Assembly (NCBI GenBank): GCA_032622095.1
Contig: CP136061.1
Span: 12,231,287-12,295,286 of the forward strand
DNA length: 64,000 nt
Source of the DNA: Siphonodentalium dalli
Taxonomy: Eukaryota; Mollusca; Scaphopoda; Gadilida; Siphonodentaliidae
Direction: 5' to 3'
The position numbers and the translations under genes were made by a program. Below, piece by piece: positions 51,867 through 61,986 of the stretch; position 1 is the stretch's first letter, and the number at the start of each line of letters is the position of its first letter. The notes under the pieces are model-generated. The model had not been told where the DNA came from, made no database searches, and worked only from the letters and a program-made list of their open reading frames with translations.

Positions 51867-52345
51867 TCGGCCCGGTGTGCGAAAATTTAGAAATCTGAAC
51901 AAGAAAATCGCAAAATCCTAACATCTAGTCTAGCCTCAAGCCTTCCTACTGATGGAAATTTCAAATCCTACACCCCCACTTAGGTTGGAAAATTTCCAAC
52001 TGATGACAATTCCAATGACAATGTTGACCAAATGTATGACAATATTGTTTTCTTAAATTAACAAGAAGTTTGTGACTGGCCACGAGCGAGAGACCAGGAC
52101 ACAAGCTATCCAAGTGTTGGAAATTACCAACCTGTCACCCCCCTAAGGTTGAAAAATTTCCAACTGATGACCATATCTGTCCAAATTTTTTACAAAAAAT
52201 AGGAACATATGCAAATATTGGTCCAAAAACAAGAAATTCCCCCCAATAAATTGTTTTATAATCAAACTACAAGAACATTTTCAACCTATTGTTGGTGTGA
52301 AATTTCCAACTAATATTTTGGCAGGTATGAAATTTCCAACTATTG
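51867..52345. repeat. Further copies of the 250-bp element family, lacking clear right ends
   Basis: Copy 2 starts at 51867 with the same terminus (tcggcccggtgtgcg) and follows copy 1 word for word (aaaatcctaacatctag, tggaaatttc, ggttggaaaatttccaactg, atgttgaccaaatg, tattgtttt). A third partial copy occupies about 52088-52200 (gagaccaggacac, gttggaaatt, ggttgaaaaatttccaact), and a further tail lies at 52255-52345. Divergence suggests successive insertions or tandem decay. Confidence 0.65.
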
Positions 52346-52363
52346 AAAATTTTGACCAAAGTT

Positions 52364-52399
52364 GGGGGGGTGAGACACCACCCACCCACCCCCCCCCCC
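52364..52399. repeat. G-run and C-rich low-complexity tract
   Basis: Seven G residues (ttgggggggtgag) are followed by cccacccacc and a run of 11 C ending at 52399. The opposed G and C runs could pair. Confidence 0.8.
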
Positions 52400-52597
52400 A
52401 TGTCGCCACGTCTCTGTTGGCAGCCCCGGACCGGTGGAGTCCGGTCGGTACATCCAGGCCACGGCCGGTAGAAGGTTCTACTGGTCGACTGCAGACGACA
52501 CAATGCAGAATCGAGGTGCCCTATATGTACACGTCACCAGCTTCCCCATATGTGAACTTAAATCTGAGTCTAGTTATCCCATAACAGACTAGGCCAT

Positions 52598-52688
52598 GCA
52601 GAATGAGGTCCCCAGAGGATGAATTTGTGATGATAACCCGCTATGATGGGTAACGTCACTAAACTCATCCTCTGGGGCCCCCGTCTGC
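52598..52688. mobile_element. 91-bp palindromic element, same family as 45310-45429
   Basis: gcagaatgaggtccccagag at the left is imperfectly inverted at the right end (cctctggggcccccgtctgc). The arms continue inward through ggatgaatttgtgatg and gtcactaaactcatcc to taaccc and gggtaa at the centre. Almost the whole element can fold on itself. Confidence 0.7.
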
Positions 52689-52728
52689 AAATGTCCAGCA
52701 CCGCAGAGGTTGTAATGGTCTAGTACAG

Positions 52729-52932
52729 TAATGCCCAAAGTAATTGACCACTTAACCACAGCAGAATTATGGGTCATTTTTCATGATTTAGTCGGAAATA
52801 TGGCTTGTTTCCATTCATCGGAAAGCTCTCGAGAGCTTTCCGATGAATGGCAACAAGCCATATTTCCGACTAAATCATGAAAAATTACCCATAATTCTGC
52901 TGTGGTTAAGTGGTCAAATACTTTGGGCATTA
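52729..52932. mobile_element. 204-bp near-perfect palindrome without spacer (TA-flanked MITE-like)
   Basis: Arms of 102 bp meet at gctctcgagagc (centre 52830/52831). They are complementary except for about three mismatches (a/t near 52743, c/a near 52775, t/g near 52810). The ends read taatgcccaaag and ctttgggcatta, so a TA dinucleotide flanks ATGCCC inverted ends, as expected of Tc1/mariner-type non-autonomous elements. That assignment is inference. No transposase is present. The short frame 52843-53031 runs through the right arm and is not a gene. Confidence 0.85.
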
Positions 52933-53366
52933 ATATACAATGTATTCATCTCGAGGGATATTCTGGAAATAATAGCAGGCGTCATTCAATCGAACAGATA
53001 TACAAGTGCTGAAGGAATCATATTCATGTAGTAAGAAAGGGCCAAAGCACATGTGGCCAATATATCGATATACTTAAATATTCGCCGATCAATAGATCGA
53101 TACATAAATATTCGCCGATGCATTCAATTGTCAAATCAGTCAAAATAAACTACTAGAAATTCGAGGAGTGTATTATAGAATTAATCCGAGAGTGTGACAT
53201 GTAAATCAATTTCGCGTGTGCACGATTTATTAGAAATAAAAAATTCTGATCTAAAATCAAACTGTCTAGATTTAACAAAGCCTCTATTTATTTGCAAAAT
53301 GTTACACTTATAAGCTGAATTTTATCACGAACATATCAATTCAGGACCGGGAACCTACGTCTTAAC
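52933..53366. other. AT-rich spacer
   Basis: It contains a short near-repeat of aaatattcgccgat (about 53078 and 53107). Otherwise nothing recognised. Confidence 0.4.
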
Positions 53367-54462
53367 CCTGTATATACTAAACACTCATTGATGAGTAGTT
53401 AACTTATTAACCATTTATATACTAAACACTCATTGATGAGTAGTTATCTTATTAACCATTTATATACTAAACACTAATTGGTGAGTAGTTATCTTATTAA
53501 CCATTTATATACTAAACACTCATTGATGAGTAGTTATCTTATTAACCATTTATATACTAAACACTCATTGATGAGTAGTTATCTTATTAACCATTTATAT
53601 ACTAAACACTCATTGATGAGTAGTTATCTTATTAACCATTTATATACTAAACACTCATTGATGAGAGTTATCTTATTAACCATTTATATACTAAACACTC
53701 ATTGCTGAGTAGTTATCTTATTAACCATGTCTATACTAAACACTCATTGATGAGTAGTTATCTTATTAACCATTTATATACTAAACACTCATTGATGAGT
53801 AGTTATCTTATTAACCATTTATATACTAAACACTCATTGATGAGTAGTTATCTTATGAACCATTTATATACTAAACACTCATTGATGAGTAGTTATCTTA
53901 TTAACAATCTATATACTAAACACTCATTGATATGTAGTTATCTTATTAACTATTTATATACTAAACACTCATTGATGAGTAGTTATCTTATTAACCATTT
54001 ATATACTAAACACTCATTGATGAGTAGTTATATTATTAACCATTTATATACTAAACACTCATTGATGAGTAGTTATTTTATTAACCATTTATATACTAAA
54101 CACTCATTGATGAGTAGTTATCTTATGAACCATTTATATACTAAACACTCATTGATGAGTAGTTATCTTATGAACCATTTATATACTAAACACTCATTGA
54201 TGAGTAGTTATCTTATTAACAATCTATATACTAAACACTCATTGATTAGTAGTTATCTTATTAACCATTTATATACTAAACACTCATTGGTGAGTTATTA
54301 CCTTATGATCCCTTTCTATATTAAACACTTATTGATGAGTAGTTATCTTATTAACCATTTATATACTAAACACTCATTGATGAGTAGTTACATTATTAAC
54401 CCTTTCTATACTAAACATTTATTGGTGGGTTATTACCTTATGAACCCGTTCTATATTATATG
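53367..54462. repeat. 45-bp tandem repeat array, part 1 (about 24 copies)
   Basis: The unit contains actaaacactcattgatgag, then tagttatcttattaaccatt, then tatat. Register is 45 bp except for one copy near 53665 that lost two bases (gatgagagtt). The 15-codon period yields long open frames (53478-53708 and 53702-54469) repeating SSYLINHLYTKHSLM. The frame changes at the short copy and the last copies diverge, so coding is unlikely. The same array resumes at about 55080. Confidence 0.94.
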
Positions 54463-54916
54463 TTATTAATTGGTTGTTTCCATATTGGCCGAGTTATGAG
54501 GCCGAGGTCTGTCGTATTGGCCTGAGGCCGCAGGCCGAAGGCTAATACGACAGACCGATGCCTCATAACTCGGTCAATGTGGAAACAACCAATTAATAAG
54601 TATTTTGTTAATTAGCAACAATGTAATAATTGTTTCCAATGATGAATATATATTAACATAGATATACCATTGTGTGTTTTATTAAATTAACAATTATTCC
54701 ATCAATTTTTATTCTTGTGAACTTTGTGAAGAACTTGCAGCGATTTCACAGTACTTTCAGTTTCCACTGGGAATGATATTGATAGGGATACATGTAGTTC
54801 ATCCACGTATATGTATATTATTCCCAAAAACAGTGACTGTCCGTAATTCATCCGATATCAATTGCAATCTATCTTCCGTCGACCCAATATTCTTTGCCGA
54901 TCGTGCTAATTACATA

Positions 54917-54933
54917 TGACGTCACTGACGTCA
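54917..54933. promoter_or_regulatory. Two overlapping tgacgtca motifs
   Basis: tgacgtcactgacgtca holds two CRE-type palindromes inside the insertion. No gene is nearby, so functional relevance is doubtful. Confidence 0.25.
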
Positions 54934-54937
54934 CCTT

Positions 54938-55068
54938 GACTTATTGGCCGCGTTTTCTACTTATTGGCCGACTTTTTGTTACTCATTGGTCGCGTTTTCT
55001 ACTTATTGGCCGACTTTTTGTTACTTATGACGCGGGCAGCGTTCTACTTATTGCGGCCGATAACCTAT
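54938..55068. repeat. 42-bp dimeric tandem repeat within the insertion
   Basis: acttattggccgcgttttct alternates with acttattggccgactttttg, about 2.5 dimers, the last one degenerate. Confidence 0.85.
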
Positions 55069-55080
55069 AGCCAATTAATA

Positions 55081-55345
55081 ATAAACACTTATTGATGAGT
55101 AGTTACCTTATTGACAATTATATACTAAACACTCATTGATGAGTAGTTATCTTATTAACCCTTTCTATACTAAACACTAATTCATGAGTTATTACCTTAT
55201 GAACCCGTTTTATATTAAACACTAATTGATGAGTAGTTGCCGTGTTAACCCTTGCTATATACTAAATACTCATTGATGAGTAGTTACATAATTAACCCGT
55301 TCAATACAAAGCACTCATTGATGAGTATTTATCCCAGAGGAAATG
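55081..55345. repeat. 45-bp tandem repeat array, part 2 (about 6 diverged copies)
   Basis: The actaaacactcattgatgag and tagttacc-type unit continues after the insertion. Copies vary more than in part 1 (aacccgttttatatt, gaacccgttc). Confidence 0.88.
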
Positions 55346-55460
55346 TTCAGATAATGAGTTCAATAAACGATAATTCCATCAATAAATAGGACTTATATTT
55401 TGGTGCGGTTTTATCTGGCGTCTGCTTATATTACATGTACATCCATCCAAATCAATACTA

Positions 55461-55507
55461 ATCATCATCATTATCATCATATGATCATCATCATCATCAT
55501 CGTCATC
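55461..55507. repeat. (ATC)n microsatellite
   Basis: Imperfect atc/tca trinucleotide run. It produces poly-D, poly-H and poly-I stretches in the short overlapping frames on both strands. Confidence 0.9.
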
Positions 55508-55509
55508 TG

Positions 55510-56009
55510 GATCATGCCACGAATCTCTACTCTGGTTAACGCCCGTATATTCCACCAGTACAAAATATTGGCAGCTTTTTTTAAGTTTTGACAAGGAACC
55601 CTATAAAGTCGAAACATAACACGGGGAATATATTTCTTAATGATTTCCTGTTCCATAATAGTGTACTTCACTATATGTGAAGGTCCCGACTCGACATTGA
55701 ATGCCTTTCTGTGACTTTTGAGAGTTGATATCGCAATAAATATTAATTTAATTACCCAGGAAAAATTCATAATTGTAAGAAACGCAATGCAAAATCGCCC
55801 ACAAATTGACTTAAATCGTAAATTTCGAGTTGGAACCTTCACCAACAGTGAAGTACATTATTAAGAAACAGATAATAACAAAGAAATATATTCCCTGTGT
55901 TATTGTTTCGATGTTATAAGGTTCCCTGTCAAAACTTCAAAAAGTTCCCAAGTTTTGTACAGGTGGAATATGATCTGTACGGGCGTCAGCCATAGTAGGG
56001 ATGTTGCAT
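55510..56009. mobile_element. About 500-bp fold-back element with long inverted repeats, copy 1
   Basis: The left arm (aatctctactctggttaacg, then cccgtatattccaccagtac, ttttgacaaggaaccct, cacggggaatatatttctt, gtacttcac, gtgaaggtcccgactcga) is inverted in the right arm (gagttggaaccttcacc, gaagtacatt, atattccctgtgtta, aggttccctgtcaaaac, tacaggtggaatatga, acgggcgtcagccatagtag). Arms are about 190 bp with a core of about 110 bp. The second copy is at 57162-57650. Long arms and no coding sequence fit a MITE. Mutator-like origin is possible but not shown. Confidence 0.8.
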
Positions 56010-56044
56010 TTTATTTGTCGTATCTACTACATCCTCTGTTGTTA

Positions 56045-56266
56045 TGCAATCTCTACTAGAGTGCACCAGTCATACTGCCTTTCTGACTCTGCCACCGACT
56101 GGGTACCAGACTACCAGTCTGTGGTTACTATATTTAGCGTGAGGTTTTCCATCCAAAATGGCGAAAACAGATCGCCACAAAGTCAGATGTCCTTGACAAT
56201 TCCCACACTGAAAACTTAATGAAAAATGGAGAAACAGAGCGGTAGTTTTGTTGAAGATTTTCGCAA
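56045..56266. repeat. Dispersed repeat, copy 2 (222 bp)
   Basis: Direct-orientation relative of 40952-41176, with substitutions and small indels throughout. It begins 36 bp after the fold-back element ends. The open frame of copy 1 is not retained. Confidence 0.8.
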
Positions 56267-56660
56267 GCTACTCAGGGCGGGGGGTCATTCACTTTTTTCC
56301 ATACAGTAGGCCGGGGTGGGTGGGTGGATCAGTTACGAAAAATGGAACTTTTTTCCAAGTGGTCACAATTTTGTCCTCTTACAACATTTCTACAATATAA
56401 TTGCCCCAAAGTGTTCAGCATCACTGTTAAGGTGTGTATGACACTTAGGGTAGTGCTTAGGGGTAGTTAGTGTGTATATAGGCATGATGCTTCTCAGAAA
56501 TCCAGATTACGAACCAACTCTCAAGAATTCGCCTTTTACATCCGATCACATTGCCATGTACCAATGCTACTGGTTCCAGATTAAAATGGACAGTTATGTC
56601 AGCGTGGTCATCAGCAAAATGATCGACGTCTGCAGATGGCGAATTTGGCGATACTACCCG
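56267..56660. other. Spacer with short G-rich stretches
   Basis: gcggggggtcattc near 56278 and ccggggtgggtgggtgg near 56312 are G-rich. The overlapping short frames 56457-56681 and 56472-56666 are antiparallel to each other and show no domain. Confidence 0.4.
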
Positions 56661-56661
56661 G

Positions 56662-56816
56662 CATAGCATCAACAAATTCAACCTTTGACGACCTCATTCT
56701 ATTCCAACCATGGAGAACTAGCTACAAAATGAGGGTCACATATGGTGAATATGGTAATGCTATAGCCTACTATGCTGGGTAGCATCACTAAACTCACCCT
56801 CATTGTGGCTTATTCT
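56662..56816. repeat. Rearranged member of the gcagaatgagg palindromic family
   Basis: It contains tagcatcaacaaattcaacc with cctcattct, an internal aaaatgagggtcac, and gggtagcatcactaaactca with cttattctgcag. These words match 45310-45429 and 52598-52688, but the arrangement is longer and less symmetrical. Confidence 0.6.
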
Positions 56817-57148
56817 GCAGACTGCACGTGACCGTATGCGAAAATATTGAAAGCGATATAAACGACTCCCAGCATGTCGATTTAACAATAATAGCAACAA
56901 CAAGCGAGCCGCATTCACGAAACCAATATATACTATATTATACATATGCCTAATCATATTATCTTGAGGGCGTTACCATTTCTGAATATGGGTTTCTTGT
57001 CAAAATATTGTCCGCTTACATCAGGTCCATCGATGGAAAATAAGTAGGCAACCGAGTGTTACACAACCTGAACCATGGACACCCTAGCCTCCAATTTTGC
57101 ATAAATGCGCGTTTGACAGTGCGCGAATAATGTCGAGACTATCTGAGT
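56817..57148. other. Spacer
   Basis: Nothing recognised; short frame 56760-56957 overlaps the adjacent repeat. Confidence 0.4.
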
Positions 57149-57663
57149 TCTGGTAATACAGTAGATTATGCCATGAATCTCTACTCAGTCTAACACCCGT
57201 AGAGGTCATATTCCACCAGTATAAAACTTGGGAACTTTTTGAAGTTTTGACAGGGAACCTTATAAAATCGAAAAAATAACACAGGGAATATATTTCTTTG
57301 TTATTTATATCTGTTTTTTAATAATGTACTTCACTGATGGTGAAGGTCCCAACTTGAAATTTCACGATTTAAGTGACTTTGTGAGCCATTTTTCTTTGCG
57401 TTTCTTACAATTATGGATATTTTCCTGGGTAACTAATTGAATGTTCAGTGCGATAAGTCACAGAACAGCATGCAATTTTGAGTTGGGATCTTCACATATA
57501 GTACACTATTAAGGAACAGAAAATCATTAAGAAGTATATTCTCCGTGTTATTTTTTCACTTTAAGGTTCCCTGTTAAAACGTTCCAAGGTTTTGCACTTG
57601 TGGAATATGATGTCTACGGGCGTTAGCCATAGTAGAGATTCATGGCATGATCTGGTAATACAG
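57149..57663. mobile_element. 489-bp fold-back element, copy 2, with flanking direct repeats
   Basis: The element 57162-57650 has ends gattatgccatgaatctcta and their inverse (tagagattcatggcatgatc). Its arms match the copy at 55510-56009 (cccgtaga, atattccaccagtataaaac, ttgacagggaacctta, cagggaatatatttctt). The 13-bp sequence tctggtaatacag sits directly outside both ends (57149-57161 and 57651-57663), the expected trace of a target-site duplication. A 13-bp duplication is longer than usual for most DNA transposons, and part could belong to the element. Confidence 0.82.
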
Positions 57664-58670
57664 GGACCAGACATGATTTAAATCTGATGTAATCAGGCTT
57701 TAATTGGCTACGATAACGATTTTTATTCCTTGTGACCATTGACTAAGCACATTCCGTGTCACTATCCGAGTGGCAGACAATGTACAGTGAGTGATTACCC
57801 GCTATAATAGGTCCAAGTTGGTTAAATCCCCGAAATCACTAATAGAGAGTCCGCCAGTCGGGCAGTGATGAGGCTAGACTGTCATCTTGGTGCGTCCAAC
57901 TTGGGTTGCGTGAGTGTGTTATATCTCTTCCTCCATTGTCATTCTTTGTTCTCAATAAAAAATTAAAAAAACTTGGGAATTCTGACCTAGAAATCTTTAT
58001 TGAACCCGACAAAAATTTACCCCCCCCCCCCCCCCATGTGTGAATTTTCCGTACGCGTTGGAGCAACTTCGGATAAAACACCCGTAGTAGTTGGAGAATT
58101 TCCAAGCAATGGCCATTAATTTAAAAGGCTATACATGGCTGATCAAAAAACTGCAACGCTAAAATGGTTTTAAAATTAAGCAATAATAACAAAATAAAAA
58201 TGACCTCTTCCACTCCCCCAAATAATTTCCAAATCATGACCTGTCGGGCTATTATCTCCACATCTGTAAATATTTGTCTATCATATACCACTGTTCTGAT
58301 GCGTAATGTGATATGCGGATTGTGATGTTAATAACATCGAAATAAATTATTATATACAACCATATTATTGTATGTTCTCAATGAATACTACACTGACAAT
58401 AGTCATCTGCTTTAAATGTCTAATCAGTAATCAACGAGCGGCTAAATTTATGTTAAACCTTAAATAAGGCTTACCTCTTCCTAACAAGTTTATATAGTTT
58501 CCGGGGTAATAAATAATAAGTAGCAATCTAAGACACCTGCCGGAAACACTTCTATCAATTAATATTTATTTTATTTCAATTTTTTCTGTTAAATAAATAT
58601 ATATACGACAGTTTTGCGGCTATTTTTAAAACAGAAACTCCATTACGTGGAAACGTTCGGGCGCAGTAAA
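57664..58670. other. Spacer with possible retroposed 3' end and a poly-C tract
   Basis: At 57800-57972 the plus strand is less AT-rich and ends caataaaaaattaaaaaaac, i.e. a polyadenylation-type AATAAA followed by an A-rich tail, as in a retroposed transcript or LINE 3' end. No coding match confirms this. A run of 16 C follows at 58020-58035. The open frame 57839-58105 on the minus strand crosses that tract and is not convincing. Confidence 0.3.
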
Positions 58671-59329
58671 GGGATAATTATTACTTGTTAACACTTTCTG
58701 TCAGGGAGAATTATTACTTGTGAACATTCTCTGTTAGGGAGAATTATTACTTGTTAACACTTTCTGTCAGGGAGAATTATTACTTGTGAACATTCTCTGT
58801 CAGGGAGAATTATTACTTGTTAACAATTTCTGTCAAGGAGAATTATTACTTGTTAACACTCTTTATCAGGGAGAATTATTACTTGTTAACACTATCTGTC
58901 ACGGAGAATTATTACTTGTTAACACTCTGTCAGGGAGAATTATTACTTGTTAACACTATCTGTCACGGAGAATTATTACTTGTTAACACTCTTTGTCATT
59001 GAGAATAATTACTTGTTAACACTCTGTCAGGGATAATTATTACTTGCTAACACTCTCTGTCAGGGAAAATTATTACTTGTTAACACTCTCTGTCAGGGAG
59101 AATTATTACTTGTTAACACTCTCTGCCAGGGAGAATTATTACTTGTTAACACTCTCTGTCAGGGAGAATTATTACTTGTTAACACTCTCTGTCAGGGAGA
59201 ATTATTACTTGTTAACACTCTATGCCAGGGAGATTATTACTTGTTAACACTCTCTGTCAGTGAGAATTATTACTTGTTAACACTCTCTGTCGGGGAGAAT
59301 TATTACTTGTTAACACTCTCTACCAGGGC
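58671..59329. repeat. 33-bp tandem repeat array (about 20 copies)
   Basis: The unit contains ttaacactctctgtcaggga, then gaattattacttg. Early copies alternate between cactttctgtcaggg and gaacattctctgt, giving a 66-bp dimer, while later ones are uniform. Some copies lost two or three bases. Eleven-codon period gives open frames repeating ENYYLLTLSVR, broken where the register changes. Confidence 0.94.
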
Positions 59330-59492
59330 AAAATGCTATATCGCTTCAGATATTTTGTCGTAATGAACCACGTTGTTATGTCTTTATAGACAAGTGATAT
59401 ACCCAATATATACCCAATCTTCATTTGTGACTGTTTTGTTCACCAGAAACGGTAATTTGTATTCAAGAAATCGGGTTTTACATATGTTGTTT

Positions 59493-59526
<34 letters not shown>

Positions 59527-60150
59527 ACTTATAGTCCGGAAGAGGTAGACAATCTGTAAGGTATCACTGATTATATGTCTAAAGTTGAGCTACAGTGTAA
59601 CTGACACTCTCATCTTCTGGTCAAGCTGGGTCAAAGGTCACTTACTCACGTCCATAATAGAACTTGGGAACTCCAAGGTTGTGTAGCCATTTTATAAACA
59701 GTGGAGGATGTTGATTAAAACGTACGTATTTTATTGATACATTAGGATGGGTTTTTTTCGGAATTTATTTGTCAACATCGAGCGACATCTCTCCTTCAAG
59801 TAAGCTCCATTTGATTGCACAAAACAGTCCTCATTTCTAACTACGCATTAAAACTCATACCCAAGATGCCACCTCCGCGGTGTACATCATACACCGTACA
59901 TATGAGGCACGTGATTATAGTGTAGAGTAAAGTCGTTATCTGCAGTACTTCGATTCTCAGACTATTATTCGACCTTCCCTATTCTCACTGGAACTTCCCG
60001 ATAGCCATGCAATGTTCTTCTGCGGAAATATGCGAACCAGGCAATGGCTATATATTGTCGATTTTATTCCTTGTGAATTGTGATTATATGTCAGGTTTCA
60101 TTTGCTATTTTCAGGACACTAAATCAGTGAAACATGCATCGTCAAGCTGA
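59330..60150. other. Spacer with (GTT)n microsatellite
   Basis: A (gtt) run lies at about 59492-59526. Otherwise no gene, RNA or repeat recognised. Confidence 0.5.
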
Positions 60151-60201
60151 GGTTGTATTAGGTTGTAGTTAGGTTGTAGTTAGGTTGTAGTTAGGTTGTA
60201 G
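60151..60201. repeat. 11-bp tandem repeat (about 4.5 copies)
   Basis: ttaggttgtag is repeated in tandem, bounded by gaggttgta and tttttcatg. Confidence 0.93.
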
Positions 60202-60517
60202 TTTTTCATGACGTTTTAGAAGGCATCAACTCAATGATATATGTTGATTGTCGGGATACATGCACATGCATGTGACTGGAACTGACATTAAGTGCACATG
60301 TAAGTGACTGGACAATTGCACCTGATACAGACCAATGTTACTCTGTAGTAATACATAACTATTAGTTAAAAGGCCTCAGTGGTAAAGGGCATGTGGCATG
60401 CCACGCCAGCCGTTGAGGCATGCCAATGTCCCATAATATGTCAAATATAGCGAATTATCGAAATATGAAAAATACAACGAAAAAGCGAAATAGGAAAATA
60501 CAGCGAAATGGCGAATT
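60202..60517. other. Spacer
   Basis: A short palindromic stretch (ggcatgtggcatgcc near 60389) and gcgaaat-type words (60470-60510) are present; no gene recognised. Confidence 0.4.
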
Positions 60518-60597
60518 TTAATATATACCTGCTACTCAAACAAATATGGTAACAATTAATATATACCTGCTAACTCAGACAAATATGGTAACAATTA
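60518..60597. repeat. 39-41-bp direct duplication next to the 21-bp array
   Basis: aatatatacctgct, ctca, acaaatatggtaacaatt occurs twice in tandem immediately before the 21-bp array. The second copy supplies the upstream ATG of the frame reading into the array. Confidence 0.85.
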
Positions 60598-60599
60598 AT

Positions 60600-61986
60600 A
60601 TAATGAGAGGCCCGATTCGTATAATGAGATGCCCGATTCGTATAATGAGAGGCCTGATTCGTATAATGAGAGGCCCGATTCGTATAATGAGAGGCCCGAT
60701 TCGTATAATGAGAGGCCCGATTCGTATAATGAGAGGCCCGTTTCGTACACTGAGAGGCCTGATTCGTATAATGAGATGCCCGATTCGTATAATGAGAGGC
60801 CCGATTCGTATAATGAGAGGCCCGATTCGTATAATGAGAGGCCCGATTCGTATAATGAGAGGCCCGATTCGTATAATGAGAGGTCTGATTGGTATAATGA
60901 GAGGCCCGATTCGTATAATGAGAGGCCCGATTCGTATAATGAGAGGCCCGTTTCGTACACTGAGAGGCCTGATTCGTATAATGAGAGGCCTGATTCGTAT
61001 AATGAGAGGCCCGATTCGTATAATGAGAGGCCCGATTCGTATAATGAGAGGCCCGATTCGTATAATGAGAGGCCCGATTCGTATAATGAGAGGTCTGATT
61101 GGTATAATGAGAGGCCCGATTCGTATAATGAGATTCCCGATTCGTATAATGAGAGGCCTGATTCGTATTATGAGATGCCCGATTCGTATAACGAGATGCC
61201 CGATTCGTATCATGAGAGGCCCGATTCGTATAACGAGAGGCCCGATTCGTATAATGAGAGGCCCGATTCGTATAATGAGAGGCCCGATTCGTATAATGAG
61301 AGGCCCGATTCGTATAATGAGAGGCCTGATTCGTATAACGAGAGGCCCGATTCGTATAATGAGAGGCCCGATTCGTATAATGAGAGGCCCGATTGGTATA
61401 ATGAGAGGCCCGATTCGTATAATGAGATGCCCGATTCGTATAATGAGAGGCCTGATTCGTATAATGAGAGGCCCGATTCGTATAATGAGAGGCCCGATTC
61501 GTATAATGAGAGGCCTGATTCGTATAATAAGAGGCCCGATTCGTATAATGAGAAGCCCGATTCGTATAATGAGAGGCCCGATTCGTATAACGAAAGGCCC
61601 GATTCGTATAATGAGAGGCCCGATTCGTATTATGAGAGGCCCGATTCGTATAATGAGAGCCCCGATTCGTATAATGAGAGGCCCGATTCGTATAATGAGA
61701 GCCCCGATTCGTATAATGAGAGGCCCGATTCGTATAATGAGAGCCCCGATTCGTATTATGAGAGGCCCGATTCGTATAATGAGAGGCCCGATTCGTATAA
61801 TGAGAGGCCCGATTCGTATAATGAGAGCCCCGATTCGTATAATGAGAGCCCCGATTCGTATAATGAGAGGCCCGATTCGTATAATGAGAGGCCCGATTGG
61901 TATAATGAGAGGCCCGATTCGTATAATGAGAGGCCCGATTCGTATAATGAGAGGGCCGATTCGTATAATGAGAGGCCCGATTCGTA
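60600..61986. repeat. 21-bp tandem repeat array (about 66 copies), open in several frames
   Basis: The unit is aggcccgattcgtataatga plus g, with exact 21-bp register throughout and only substitutions (ccc/cct, aat/aac, ttcg/ttgg, gagg/gagc). One plus frame runs 60546-61994 with RGPIRIM repeats (482 codons). A second runs 60629-61987 with PDSYNER repeats (452 codons). Minus frames give YESGLSL and IRIGPLI repeats. Being open in many frames is what an indel-free, stop-free 21-bp unit must give, so it does not show coding. In the PDSYNER frame several substitutions are synonymous (ccc/cct, aat/aac, agg/aga type), but others change residues (S to W, N to Y, R to M). A repetitive secreted-type protein is a weak alternative; there is no signal peptide. 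Confidence 0.93.

Larger units (their letters stand above)
54463..55080. mobile_element. Insertion splitting the 45-bp array, with palindromic left part
   Basis: Bases 54463-54599 form a fold-back: ttattaattggttgtttcca is inverted at the right end as tggaaacaaccaattaataa, and arms continue through ccgagttatgagg and gtctgtcgtatta to a GC-rich centre near 54531. A further ccaattaata at 55071-55080, just before the array resumes, mirrors tattaattgg at 54465. So the full insertion may be about 616 bp. The 54600-55070 interior is non-coding. Confidence 0.7.

Noticed and set aside
53478-54469. Possible proteins from the 45-bp array frames
   Set aside because: The frames come from the 15-codon unit length; the register breaks at a short copy and no start or domain evidence exists.
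60360-60430. tRNA-like A box (gcctcagtggtaaagg)
   Set aside because: No matching B box or cloverleaf could be found downstream.
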